Position numbers and translations under genes: made by a program
From: Streptomyces sp. NBC_01288
Lineage (GTDB): Bacteria; Actinomycetota; Actinomycetes; Streptomycetales; Streptomycetaceae
DNA length: 64,000 nt
Direction: 5' to 3'
Assembly (NCBI RefSeq): GCF_035982055.1
Contig: NZ_CP108427.1
Location: 2,666,001-2,730,000, forward strand
Part shown: positions 15,162-24,228 of the stretch, piece by piece
How the letters are laid out: every line of letters begins with the position of its first letter
Position numbering within the stretch: position 1 is the first letter of the stretch
The notes under the pieces: generated by a model
The model's input: the letters and a program-made list of their open reading frames with translations, nothing else
Told to the model about the DNA's origin: nothing
Database searches by the model: none

Positions 15162-16931
15162 GTGGCACGTACAGTCGCCCGCGTCATCGTGGACGCCCTC
15201 AGCGAACTCGGCGTCCGCCAGGTGTTCGGCGTCGTGGGGGACGCGCTCAACCCCCTCACCGACGCCATCCGCACCACCGACGACGTGGAGTGGGTCGGCT
15301 GCCGCCACGAGGAGGCCGCCGCCTTCGCCGCGAGCGCCCAGTCCCAGCTCACCGACCGCCTCGGCGTGTGCATGGGCACGGTCGGCCCCGGCTCCGTCCA
15401 CCTGCTCAACGGCCTCTACGACGCGGCCAAGAGCCGTACGCCCGTCCTGGCCATCGCCGGCCAGGTCCCCCTGTCCGAGCTGGGCAGCGACGCCTTCCAA
15501 GAGGTCGACAACGACCTGCTCTTCCGAGACGTGGCGGTCTTCCGCGCCACCATCACCGCCCCCGACCAGCTGCCGCAGCTCCTGGAGACGGCGGTGCGCA
15601 ACGCCCTGGGCCACAAGGGCGTCGCGGTCCTCACCGTGCCGGGCGACCTCGGCGACCGCGAACTGCACCACGACCGTCCCGCCCGCTTCTCCCTCACCAC
15701 GCCCACCACCCGCCCCGAGGCGTCCGCGGTACGGCAGGCCGCCGACCTCCTCTCCTCTGCGGACCGGATCACCCTGCTGGTCGGGCAGGGCGCCCGCGCC
15801 GCCCGCGAGGACGTGCTCGCACTGGCCGACCGTCTCGCGGCCCCGATGGTGCTGACGTTGAAGGCCAAGGAGGGCTTCGAGGGCGACAACCCCTTCCAGG
15901 TCGGCCAGACCGGCCTGATCGGCAACCCGGCGGCGGCCGGAGCCATGCACTCCGCCGACACCCTGCTCCTGCTGGGCACCGACTTCCCCTACCGCGACTG
16001 GTATCCCGAGGGCCGCACGGTCGTCCAGGTCGACACCGAACCCGCGCACATCGGCCGCCGCGTCCCGGTGGACATCGGCCTCGTCGGCGACGTGGGGGCC
16101 ACCGTGCGCGACCTGCTCGACCACCTGGCCGCCGAGCCGGGCGAGTTGGGCGACCTGGGTGGCGCGCGCGACCGCGGACACCTGGAGGGTGCCCGGAAGC
16201 ACTTCCTGAGCTGGCGCGAGGGCCAGGCACGCCTCGCCGACCCCGCACACGACAAGGGTCTGGTCGGCAAGGTCCGCTCCGCACTCGACAACCGCGAGCA
16301 CGGCATCCGCCCGGAGTCGCTGGCCGCCGCCGTGGACCGCAGCGCCTCCGACGACGCGATCTTCACCTCGGACACCGGAATGGCCACCGTCTGGCTCTCC
16401 CGCTTCGTCGAGATGCGCGGTACGCGCCGCCTGCTCGGCTCCTACAACCTGGGCTCCATGGCCAACGCAATGCCGCAGGCCCTCGGCGCGCAGTACCTGG
16501 ACCGGGACCGCCAGGTCGTCGCCTTCTGCGGCGACGGCGGCCTGAGCATGCTCCTCGGCGACCTCATGACCCTCAAGTCCTACCAACTGCCGGTCAAACT
16601 CGTCGTCTTCGACAACCGCCGCCTCGGCATGGTCAAGCTGGAACAGGAACAAGCCGGTCTCCCCGAGTTCGGTACCGTCCTGGACAACCCCGACTTCGCC
16701 GCCGTCGCCACCGCCCTCGGCATCACCGGCATCCGCGTCACCGACCCCGCCGACCTCGACGACGCCGTACAGCGCGCGTTCGCCACCCCCGGCCCGGTTC
16801 TCCTGGACGTCCTGACCAACCCGGACGAGATCGCCGTACCCGCCAAACCCACCGTCGAACAGGGCTGGGGCTTCGCCGTCGCCAAGATGAAGGAACTCCT
16901 GCGCAGCCACGGCGACGAAACCCAGCACTGA
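15162..16931 (+). CDS. Pyruvate oxidase/dehydrogenase-type TPP-dependent enzyme
   Basis: 589 residues with the three domains of the pyruvate oxidase-acetolactate synthase family: Pyr domain with catalytic Glu50 (GCRHEEAAAFAA), a central FAD/nucleotide-type domain, and the PP domain with TPP motif GDGGLSMLLGDLMTL through VVFDN. The overall pattern (FGVVGDALNPLTDAIR, AGQVPLSELGSDAFQEVD) is closest to PoxB-like pyruvate:quinone oxidoreductases, which turn pyruvate into acetate and CO2 at the membrane. Acetolactate synthase is less likely, as no regulatory subunit follows. TGGAGGAAC precedes the GTG start. Probable two-gene operon with the FMN-binding protein. Confidence 0.88.
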   Translation: MARTVARVIVDALSELGVRQVFGVVGDALNPLTDAIRTTDDVEWVGCRHEEAAAFAASAQSQLTDRLGVCMGTVGPGSVHLLNGLYDAAKSRTPVLAIAGQVPLSELGSDAFQEVDNDLLFRDVAVFRATITAPDQLPQLLETAVRNALGHKGVAVLTVPGDLGDRELHHDRPARFSLTTPTTRPEASAVRQAADLLSSADRITLLVGQGARAAREDVLALADRLAAPMVLTLKAKEGFEGDNPFQVGQTGLIGNPAAAGAMHSADTLLLLGTDFPYRDWYPEGRTVVQVDTEPAHIGRRVPVDIGLVGDVGATVRDLLDHLAAEPGELGDLGGARDRGHLEGARKHFLSWREGQARLADPAHDKGLVGKVRSALDNREHGIRPESLAAAVDRSASDDAIFTSDTGMATVWLSRFVEMRGTRRLLGSYNLGSMANAMPQALGAQYLDRDRQVVAFCGDGGLSMLLGDLMTLKSYQLPVKLVVFDNRRLGMVKLEQEQAGLPEFGTVLDNPDFAAVATALGITGIRVTDPADLDDAVQRAFATPGPVLLDVLTNPDEIAVPAKPTVEQGWGFAVAKMKELLRSHGDETQH

Positions 16932-17246
16932 CCACGTGCCGTCCGTCAAGCGGCGAGGGCGCCGGCAGTCGTGCGGGTCGGGTACTCAAGACAGGCGGTC
17001 GTCCGGTCGTCGGGCGAGTGGGACCAACTGCCCGGCCCACTCCGACCACGAGGTCGTGGAGTTCCCGCGCCGCTCCGGTCGGGCGCACGCGTACGAGACC
17101 ATGCCCGCCCGGGGATGCAGGGAAGCGAATCCGGGCCTTCCAGGCGAAGGAAGGTTGTCGCGGTATCGGCGGCGCTCCCGGTGTCGATCGCTCCGGCGGG
17201 ACAAGCGCCGGTGCCGGCCGGCTGCGTGCTCGCAGTCTGCCCCGGG
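16932..17246. other. 315 bp between convergent genes, nothing recognised
   Basis: The spacer separates the TPP-enzyme gene from the end of the VWA gene. No clear hairpin, repeat or coding sequence was found by eye. Confidence 0.45.
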
Positions 17247-18866
17247 TCAGATCACGCGGAAGAGGTCGGCGGCCGCGTGGACGTCGGTGAAGTCCTCGAT
17301 GGAGCGCAGGTTGTCGCACAGGGCGTCCAGGACCGAGTCGGCTTCGGCGACGCGTGGGGCGCCGATGGCCACGCCGAAGACGCGGAAGCCGAGCCGGTGC
17401 TTGGCCTCGTTCCAGCCGCGCATCCATGTCTCGGTGACGCCGCAGTCGTCGTCGGTGAGCATCACGATGTCGCCGCGGGCGCGGGTGGTGTCGTCGAACT
17501 CCTCCTCCAGCAGTTCGCCGGCCGCCGACAAGGGCCTCTGGTAGCTGGTGCCGCCACCGAGGAAGGTCTCCGCGAAGTCGAGGACCTGGGCGATGTCGGC
17601 GGGCCGGTCGGCCGGGAAGCGGAAGACCTGGAGCTTGTCGGCGGCGGAGAACAGGATGCCGACGAAGTCGCGCCCCGCGTGGCGGGCCTGGTCGAGGAGC
17701 GCCAGGGCACACGCCTTGGCCCACGCCTCCCGGGTGACTCCGCCGGGCCCCGCCTCGTACATGGAGTGCGAGGTGTCGACGCACGCGATGACGGCGCCCT
17801 GGCCGGTGCTCTGCTCGCCCTGGCTGTCGTAGAGCATCAGCTCTCCGGCGGCGTAGCGCGCCGCGAACACCGCGCGCAGTGCGGGCAGTCCGAGGTTGGC
17901 GAGTTCGGAGGGGATGACGCGGGAGAGGTCGTTGCCGAGGGTGACGCCGACCAGTTCTCCGGTGGCGTTCTCGACCTTGCGGGCGCGCTCGCCATCGGCC
18001 ATCTGCCGGAAACGGCCGATCAGTTCGGCCCACTCGGCGAGCCGGCCGGTGCGCAGCCGCTCGGCGAGCCGGGCGCGCTGGCCGAACGGCATCCGCTCCA
18101 GCTGGCCGGGACCGACTCCCCATGCCCGCATCAGTGTGCCACCCTCCCGCGCGGCCTCGGCGGCCTTCGCCACCGCGTTCCGCGCGGCGGCACGGATACC
18201 GGGGGCCGCCGCCGTGAGGATCTGCGCGGCGTCCCGGGCGGCCTGCCGTGCGGTGGCCTCGGCGGCACCGGCGGCCTCGACCGCCTGTCGTACGGCGTCG
18301 TCGGCGGGGGACGGCACGGTGCCGTCCTCGTCGGCCTGGTCGATGGCCTCCTGGAGCGCCTCGCCCACGGCGGTCGCGGCATCTTCGGCGGCCTGCCGGG
18401 CCCTCTTCGCCTGCTCGGCCTGTTCCTGGGCGTCCCGGGAGCGCTCCAGTATCCGGCGCAGCGCGGCGGCCTGGGCGAGCACGGCCATGGCGGCGGCGTA
18501 GGGGTCGCCGGCCGTCTCCCGGTGCAGCTCGGCGAACTCCGGTGAGTCCAGGAGCGAGGTGATGACCTGGTGGTTGACCAGCCGGGAGGGGTCCATCTCC
18601 GCGCACTCGCGCAACCGCGGTACGACCTTGTAGGCGGCCAGGAACGCGTCGGCGAGGAGGTCGGTGGTGTGGTCGTAGCGCTGGTTCAACTCCTCGGCCA
18701 GGTCCCGCAGTCCGGCCGACTGCCCATAGGTGTCCTGCCAGGTGAACCGGTCGAACCGGTCCGCGACCACCGCCGTGGTGTGCTGCTCGGACGCGACGGC
18801 GGATCCGCCCAGCCCCCTCCCGGCCCGGCTCGTCAGTTCGTCGAGCCTGCCCCGTGTCTCGTCCAT
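17247..18866 (-). CDS. VWA-domain protein, ViaA-like
   Basis: 539 residues from ATG 18866. The N-terminal two thirds are helical and Ala/Glu-rich, with a probable coiled coil around 135-160 (LERSRDAQEQAEQAKRARQA). The C-terminal part is a von Willebrand A domain with the MIDAS motif DTSHS (VIACVDTSHSM) and the later LTDDDCG aspartates. A helical front plus terminal VWA is the layout of ViaA. It follows the RavA-like ATPase by 20 bp. In E. coli the pair is implicated in maturation or handling of respiratory complexes and aminoglycoside sensitivity; the role here is inferred from that. Confidence 0.85.
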   Translation of the reverse strand: MDETRGRLDELTSRAGRGLGGSAVASEQHTTAVVADRFDRFTWQDTYGQSAGLRDLAEELNQRYDHTTDLLADAFLAAYKVVPRLRECAEMDPSRLVNHQVITSLLDSPEFAELHRETAGDPYAAAMAVLAQAAALRRILERSRDAQEQAEQAKRARQAAEDAATAVGEALQEAIDQADEDGTVPSPADDAVRQAVEAAGAAEATARQAARDAAQILTAAAPGIRAAARNAVAKAAEAAREGGTLMRAWGVGPGQLERMPFGQRARLAERLRTGRLAEWAELIGRFRQMADGERARKVENATGELVGVTLGNDLSRVIPSELANLGLPALRAVFAARYAAGELMLYDSQGEQSTGQGAVIACVDTSHSMYEAGPGGVTREAWAKACALALLDQARHAGRDFVGILFSAADKLQVFRFPADRPADIAQVLDFAETFLGGGTSYQRPLSAAGELLEEEFDDTTRARGDIVMLTDDDCGVTETWMRGWNEAKHRLGFRVFGVAIGAPRVAEADSVLDALCDNLRSIEDFTDVHAAADLFRVI

Positions 18867-18886
18867 GGGTCCTGATCCCCCGGTGT

Positions 18887-20098
18887 TCAGAGCTGCGCCT
18901 GCACCATGCTCGCGTCCATCCCGAGCGCCTCGGTGAGAACGCGGGCGCGGACGGCGCGCTGGCGGCCGGTGACCCGGTCGATGGCGGCGGTGGAGCGGCC
19001 GGCGCCCGCCGCCTCCACGCGTAGCCTCTCCAGTCGCTTGCCGGCTGTGGCGAGCTGGTTGTGGGCCTTCTTGATGACCCACTCGCTCAGCGCCTCGCGG
19101 GACTGCCCTGCCATGGCGTCGAGTTGGGCCTCCAGCTCATCGATGGCGTCGGCCAGGTCGAGTGCCTCCTTGGCATCGGGGTTGACCAGATGCAGCACCT
19201 CGCGCTCGACGGTGGGGCGTTGGGCCGGGGAGTCCCACAGCACGTGGGTCAGCACCGACAGGTCGGTCTCGGCGACCGCCGGGCGCCCGTCGAGGTACGC
19301 GGACGCCTGGAGCAGACCCACCGCCTGCCGCCAGCGGCGGTCGGAGGCGACGAGTTCCTTGCGGCGCAGGGCGGCCCGCAGGGTGCACACCGCATCGACG
19401 ATCACGTCGGGGACGTCCACGGCCGGGACGGCCTCGGTCACGGCCTGCTGCAACGCGGCCAGTTCGACCGTGGTCCGGGTCGGTGGCGCCGGGCGGCTGA
19501 CGGCGGAGCGGACCAGCGCGGCGAAATGGGCGGGGTCTTCCAGGTACCCGACCTCGATCCGCACCAGCAGTCGATCGTAGATCGCGGCCGTGTCGTCTCC
19601 GCTGGGCAGTTCGTTGCTCGCCGTGATGGCTCCGATCAGGGGGCAGTTGATCGGCTCGCCGCCGCTCTCGGGGTGGTAGATCCGCTCGTTGAGAAAGCCC
19701 AGTGTCTCGTTCAGCGCGGCCGTGGAGCACTTGAAGATCTCGTCGATGAACGCGATGTGCGCGGTCGTGGCGCGGCCGTCGTAGACCTGGCGGTACTCGC
19801 CCCGGGCCAGCGCCGCGACGTCGACGGGGCCGAACATCCTCGTCGGCGCGGTGAACTTCGAGAGGAGGATCTCCCAGTAGGACGCCCCCTCGAACCTGCC
19901 CGTGAGCTCCCGGGCCAGCTCGGACTTCGCCGTTCCGGGCGGGCCGAGCAGCAGCGAGTGCTGTCCGGCCAGCAGCGTCACGATCAGCGTCCGCACCACG
20001 TCGGCCCGCTCGTAGAAGCGGTCCGACAACTCGTCGCCGATCGCCCGCAGCCTCTTGGCGGTGTCCTGCACGCCGCCCTGAGTGCCCAGCTCGCCCAT
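18887..20098 (-). CDS. MoxR-family AAA ATPase, RavA-like
   Basis: 403 residues from ATG 20098 (AGGAG six bases upstream; a TTG two codons earlier is less likely). Walker A GPPGTAKSE (residues 52-60), Walker B HIAFIDEIFKC, sensor segment ITASNELPSGDD, and arginine motif YDRLLVRIEVG. The C-terminal lid SDRRWRQAVGLLQASAYLDG followed by ETDLSVLTHVLWD closely follows E. coli RavA rather than generic MoxR. Such ATPases form hexamers that remodel proteins bound through the VWA partner. The ViaA-like gene lies 20 bp downstream, so one operon and one complex are expected. Confidence 0.9.
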   Translation of the reverse strand: MGELGTQGGVQDTAKRLRAIGDELSDRFYERADVVRTLIVTLLAGQHSLLLGPPGTAKSELARELTGRFEGASYWEILLSKFTAPTRMFGPVDVAALARGEYRQVYDGRATTAHIAFIDEIFKCSTAALNETLGFLNERIYHPESGGEPINCPLIGAITASNELPSGDDTAAIYDRLLVRIEVGYLEDPAHFAALVRSAVSRPAPPTRTTVELAALQQAVTEAVPAVDVPDVIVDAVCTLRAALRRKELVASDRRWRQAVGLLQASAYLDGRPAVAETDLSVLTHVLWDSPAQRPTVEREVLHLVNPDAKEALDLADAIDELEAQLDAMAGQSREALSEWVIKKAHNQLATAGKRLERLRVEAAGAGRSTAAIDRVTGRQRAVRARVLTEALGMDASMVQAQL

Positions 20099-20223
20099 TG
20101 TCAACTCCTAGCCTGTGATGCCCTGTTGGGCTGAAGAGACGACCCTTCCTGCGAGGCTACGACGAGGTGCGAGGCGGCCAAGGGAGAAACTGCCGGACGG
20201 GACCGCTCTCCAGGAACAGGGAG

Positions 20224-21174
20224 TCATGCGGCCGGCGTCTCGGCCGCCTTGTCCGCGACCCCGACATCCAGCAGCGCCTCGTCCGCGGAGCCCAGGAAGT
20301 CGAGGGACTTCTTGTCGAAGACCCAGACCGTGCGGCCGTCGCGCTCCTTGAAACTCAGGCCGACGCCCGAACGGCCGGTGTAGTCCTGGGCGTCGGTGAC
20401 TACCGAGACGCCCGGGATCTTCGCGGCCGCACGGTAGCGCACGGCGTCCAGTTCGGGCAGCAGCATGTCGCCGATTTTCTCCAGCGCCGCGCTCTCCCTG
20501 GTCTACCCCTCCCCCTTCGTGCCGGCATAGGTCTTCGCCAGCAGTGCGTCGGGGTCGGTGGGCAGCGCCTGAAGCTCACGGAACGTGGTGACGTTCGGGT
20601 CGGGGCTCAGCCTCGTGTCGTGCGTGCCCTTGGAGTACGAGGAGAACGGATCCCGGGGCCGGAACGGCGGCCCCACCAGCACCGTGACCCGGCTCAGTCC
20701 CCCGAGCTTGCCGTCGACGGCGGTCCAACTCGCCTCACGCAGGACCCGGATGTCCTTGTCCGAGAACTTCATCGAGCCCTGAGTGCGGACGTAGACGTAC
20801 TGGTCGTCCCTGACAGGCACGGACTTCTTCGCGGCGGCGACCTCGGCGATGTGATGGAGGAGGTCGATCGCGTCCGCGTCGGTCGTGGCGGTCCTGGACC
20901 CGACGGCGCCGGCAAGGACCGCGGGGACGATCGCCGCCGCCGTGACAAGTGGTACGGCGATGACGGCGAACCGGCGGCGGGTGGCGCGCGCTCGCCAGCG
21001 GGGGGCTGTCGCGACGTCCGGGAGTTCCGGGGCGGCCGGCTCGGTGAAGTCTCTGAACTCGGTGAGTTCTCTCATCAGATGGTCCTTCAGCAGGTCGTGG
21101 CAGTCGCTCGTCAGGACCGGCTCACCCGGGCTCGGCAGCAGCCTGGCCAGTTCCTCGCGCTCTTCGAGGTTCAT
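20224..21174 (-). pseudogene. CU044_5270 family protein gene interrupted by an in-frame TAG
   Basis: The frame opens at ATG 21174 with MNLEEREELARLLPSPGEPV, a membrane segment (FAVIAVPLVTAAAIVPAVLA), and a secreted domain. After ALLAKTYAGTKGEG it meets TAG at 20503-20505. The same frame then continues TRESAALEKIGDMLLPELDA to a natural end at 20224, and this second part is the expected C-terminus (VSVVTDAQDYTGRSGVGLSF, VWVFDKKSLDFLGS). CU044_5270 proteins are the usual partner of an ECF-type sigma gene, and here ATGA couples it to the sigma pseudogene. Either a true nonsense mutation or a sequencing error. Confidence 0.85.
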
Positions 21175-21859
21175 CGGTGCTTCTCCTGAGTCGACCGGGC
21201 CGTTTCGGGACGGCCACCCGGTACCTGTCCGGTGCGCGGGCCGCGTCTCGGCTTTTCCTGCCGAGGTGGAACATCGGGTGTCGCGGCGGCACTTGGCTCC
21301 CCCGGATACCTGGCCGGCCGCCCGGCGGACGTGCGCCGGGCCAACTCCGCCTCCGACAACGTCCGTAGACGCTGTCTCGCCCGGGCGAGCCGCGACCGTA
21401 CGGTGCTCGCCGGCACGCCGAGGGCCTCTCCCGCGGCCGCGTAGCCCAGTCCTGACCAGACGCAGAGTGCGAACACTTCCCGCTCGGCTCTGCGCAGCCG
21501 ACCGAGCGCGGTCTGCGCGGCAGCGAGCCGCTCGGCCTTCTCCATGCGCCCGACGACGTCGTCGGCGAAGTCGGGCAGGGTGTCACGGTCCGTCGGGCGG
21601 TCGGGGAGCCTGGCGAGCGCGGCGTTGTGCCGACGGGCGGCGCGACGCGTGTTGCGCAGAACGTTGGTGGCGATGCCGTACAACCAGGGGCGCAGTCCGT
21701 CGCCGTCGGACACGTCGGCGTTACGGTGTCGTCTTCGTCGTCTTCGTCGTGGGCCGCGGCTTCGGGTCTCAGCTTCTCCCCGAGCCGCCAGGCTTCCAGG
21801 AAGGTCAGGGACACCACGTCCTCCGCGATGCTCGGGTCCGCCGACAGTCGCGCGGCATG
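21171..21859 (-). pseudogene. ECF-type sigma factor gene, 5'-deleted and frameshifted
   Basis: Reading starts abruptly at HAARLSADPSIAEDVVSLTF then LEAWRLGEKL, the second half of sigma region 2. The N-terminal part of region 2 is missing. The frame then shifts near 21720-21748, within and beside an acidic GAC/GAA repeat. It resumes in another frame with GLRPWLYGIATNVLRNTRRA and region 4, VFALCVWSGLGYAAAGEALG followed by VPASTVRSRLARARQRL, ending at TGA 21171-21173. That stop overlaps the ATG of the CU044_5270 gene. Two independent lesions make a functional sigma factor very unlikely. Confidence 0.85.
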
Positions 21860-22439
21860 GGCAAGTCGCGAGCCATCTCCTCGCCGTCGCGGTCGAGGAG
21901 GCTGTAGGTCTGTCCGAGAACGAGGTCGAGCTTGCCGGCGTCGTCGTCGGCGAGCGGCAACGAGACCACGGGGCCCGTGGGCTGCGTGGGAACCGCCGTG
22001 TAAATCGGCCGGCTCGATACGAACTCGAAGGCGCGGAAGATCCAGCCATCCGGCCCGAGAAGACGGTTCAGCTCCTCGACACGTCGGAATGACTGGTCGC
22101 CGTCAGGCTGCGCCTCTGGATGAACGAGCCGTGCCAGGAAGGTGAGAAGCACCGCGTCGGGGCCATCAAGGAGTTGGAAGCGCGAGTCCTCGAAGACCCA
22201 GTCGTCCGGCAAGTCCAGGTTGTTGACCCGGTGCTGGACCTATGTCGCCGCGTGCCGTCGTGAACCGGGAATCCTGCGACGCCAGCCCATCCAGGTCGTA
22301 CAGGCTCTCCAGGAAGGCGATCTCGTCGAGCCGTCCCCACGACGGGCCACCTTCGCCGCGCAAGTAGTCGAAAATGTCGCGTCACCGCCGTGATCTTCGA
22401 CGTGCCATGCGGTGCCAACAAGGGTTCGGCCTGAGTCAT
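21860..22439 (-). pseudogene. AbiJ-NTD3-like gene with frameshifts and a lost 3' end
   Basis: Three frames must be joined to read it. ATG 22439 gives MTQAEPLLAPHGTSKITAVT. A second frame gives DYLRGEGGPSWGRLDEIAFL then ESLYDLDGL. A third gives QHRVNNLDLPDDWVFEDSRF, LLDGPDAVLLTFLARLVHPE and LNRLLGPDGWIFRAFEFVSS. Frame breaks lie near 22385 and 22235. From memory this order matches AbiJ-NTD3-type proteins associated with abortive infection, normally followed by a longer C-terminal region. Here the frame ends at GEEMARDL, directly joined to sigma-factor sequence, so a deletion fused the two genes. Inactive. Confidence 0.7.
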
Positions 22440-22801
22440 GCCTCCAGGATGGCCGTACGTGGGCTCACGAGGAGGGCTGTTGGAGACTCTTCGATCTCTC
22501 GACTCGACCGAGTGGCGTCGTCAGCCAGGTCGCCAACGTGGTGAGGTCGGGCCACCGCGCCAATCCTTCATAGCCCGTGGAACGCTGCGGCGAAGGCGCC
22601 ACCGCGGCCGACCCGCGCTCCAACACGTGCCGTCCACCGGCCCCGCTGGGGCCGCCTTTTCACTGAGGAGTCACCCATTTCCCCGTCGCTACAGACGGCC
22701 TGACCAGCATCCAAAGACGCCTGACGACCCATCAAAACGAGCGTCAAGATATCGCCCGTAACGCCCACACCGTACATAACACGCACCCACAAAACCGCAG
22801 C
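22440..22801. other. 362-bp spacer, boundary between accessory and core regions
   Basis: No gene is supportable. It separates the decayed block from the conserved methyltransferase-permease-Ceo segment. It is AT-richer around 22660-22800. No repeat or integration site was recognised. Confidence 0.45.
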
Positions 22802-24130
22802 TCAGGACAGCTTCGCCACCGGCTCCAGAATCGCCACGCACTCCACGTGGTGCGTCATCGGGAACAGATCGAACGCCCGAAGCGTCCGCACCCGATACCC
22901 CCCATCCCGGAAATACGCCAAGTCCCGAGCCAACGCAGCCGGATCGCAAGCTACATAAGCGATCTTCCGCGCCCCGAGGGACGACAGATGCTCCACGGTC
23001 TTCTTGCCCGCCCCCGCCCGCGGCGGATCAAGGACGATCAGATCGACCTCGCTGATCCCCGTCCGCGGCAGCACGCTCTCGACCTTGCCCTGCTCGATCC
23101 GCACCCGCTCGAACCCGGCGAGGTTGTGCCGCGCGTCCTCGACCGCGCGCTTGCCGGACTCGATGCCGAGGACCGCGCCCTTGTCGCCGAGGCGGTCGGC
23201 CAGCGCGCCCGCGAAGAGGCCGACGCCGCAGTACAGGTCGAGGGCCATGTCGCCCTTGCGCGGCAGCAGGCCCTGCATGACCGCCTTGACGAGGGTGTCC
23301 GCGGCCATCGGGTGGACCTGCCAGAAGCCGCCGCTGCCGACGCGGTACGTACGGCCGTCGGCCCGCTCGCGGACGAACGCGCGGCCGTGGACCCGGTGGA
23401 TGCCGCCGTCGTGTTCCTCGACGCGCATGACGGAGACGGGGCGTTCGAGCTCGACCAGGGGCAGCCGCGCGCCGGGGCGGGGCTCCAGGATGACCATCCG
23501 GTCCTGGGAACCCGTCGCCGCGATCGCCTCGACCGAGGCCATGCCGGACCAGTCGCGTTCCTCGATGCCCAGCTCGCTGACGCCGAGCGCCGCGATCATG
23601 CAGTGCTCGACCGGCTCGACCTCGTGCGAACGGTGCTTGCGCAGACCGGCGTTGCCGTCGACGTCCACCGCGTACTGGACGCGCGTGCGCCACCGCGGCA
23701 CCTGGCCCGCGGGCAGCTTGTCGCCCTCGGCCGGCATCACCGTGCCGTCCCAGCCGGCCTCCTCGGGCGTGAGCCCCGCGAGCCGCTGCAACTGCTCGGT
23801 GATGACCTCGCCCTTGAGGCGACGCTGGGCGCCGGGCTTGGCGTGCTGCCAGTCGCAGCCGCCGCAGCGGCCGGGGCCGGCGTACGGACACGGTGCCTCG
23901 ACCCGGTCCTTGGACTCGTCCAGGATCGTCACCGCGTCGGCACGCAGGAACCGCGCGCCCTCCTCGCCGTCGGTGACCCGCGCGACGACGCGCTCACCGG
24001 GCAGCGCGTGCCGGACGAACAGCACCTGCCCCTCGGACGTACGGGCGATGCAGTGCCCGCCATGGGCAACGGGGCCCACCTCGACCTCGTACTCCTCCCC
24101 CACCAGCGATTTCTTCGGTTCTGCCTGCAT
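22802..24130 (-). CDS. TrmA/RlmD-family RNA (uracil-5-)methyltransferase
   Basis: 442 residues from ATG 24130. Order: TRAM RNA-binding domain (residues about 8-70), an iron-sulfur-type cysteine cluster CPYAGPGRCGGCDWQHAKPG, a central fold, then a SAM-binding domain with LDLYCGVGLFAGALA, LDPPRAGAGKK, and the catalytic cysteine loop AYVACDPAALARDL. This matches RlmD-like enzymes that make 5-methyluridine in 23S rRNA, or TrmA in tRNA; which RNA is used cannot be told. From memory the mycobacterial homologue (Rv2689c) also stands next to the APC permease and ceoBC. Cytoplasmic. Confidence 0.92.
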   Translation of the reverse strand: MQAEPKKSLVGEEYEVEVGPVAHGGHCIARTSEGQVLFVRHALPGERVVARVTDGEEGARFLRADAVTILDESKDRVEAPCPYAGPGRCGGCDWQHAKPGAQRRLKGEVITEQLQRLAGLTPEEAGWDGTVMPAEGDKLPAGQVPRWRTRVQYAVDVDGNAGLRKHRSHEVEPVEHCMIAALGVSELGIEERDWSGMASVEAIAATGSQDRMVILEPRPGARLPLVELERPVSVMRVEEHDGGIHRVHGRAFVRERADGRTYRVGSGGFWQVHPMAADTLVKAVMQGLLPRKGDMALDLYCGVGLFAGALADRLGDKGAVLGIESGKRAVEDARHNLAGFERVRIEQGKVESVLPRTGISEVDLIVLDPPRAGAGKKTVEHLSSLGARKIAYVACDPAALARDLAYFRDGGYRVRTLRAFDLFPMTHHVECVAILEPVAKLS

Positions 24131-24228
24131 GGCGGGGTGACTCCACAACGTCAAAGGGGGTACGGCCGGACAACAGCCCACCAGTCTACGTGGACCCCGC
24201 CCGGCCGCTCACCACAAAGCGACCGACG

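Noticed and set aside
15114..16949. 611-codon minus-strand frame opposite the TPP enzyme
   Set aside because: Gly/Val/Glu-rich antisense shadow; the plus strand has clear TPP motifs.
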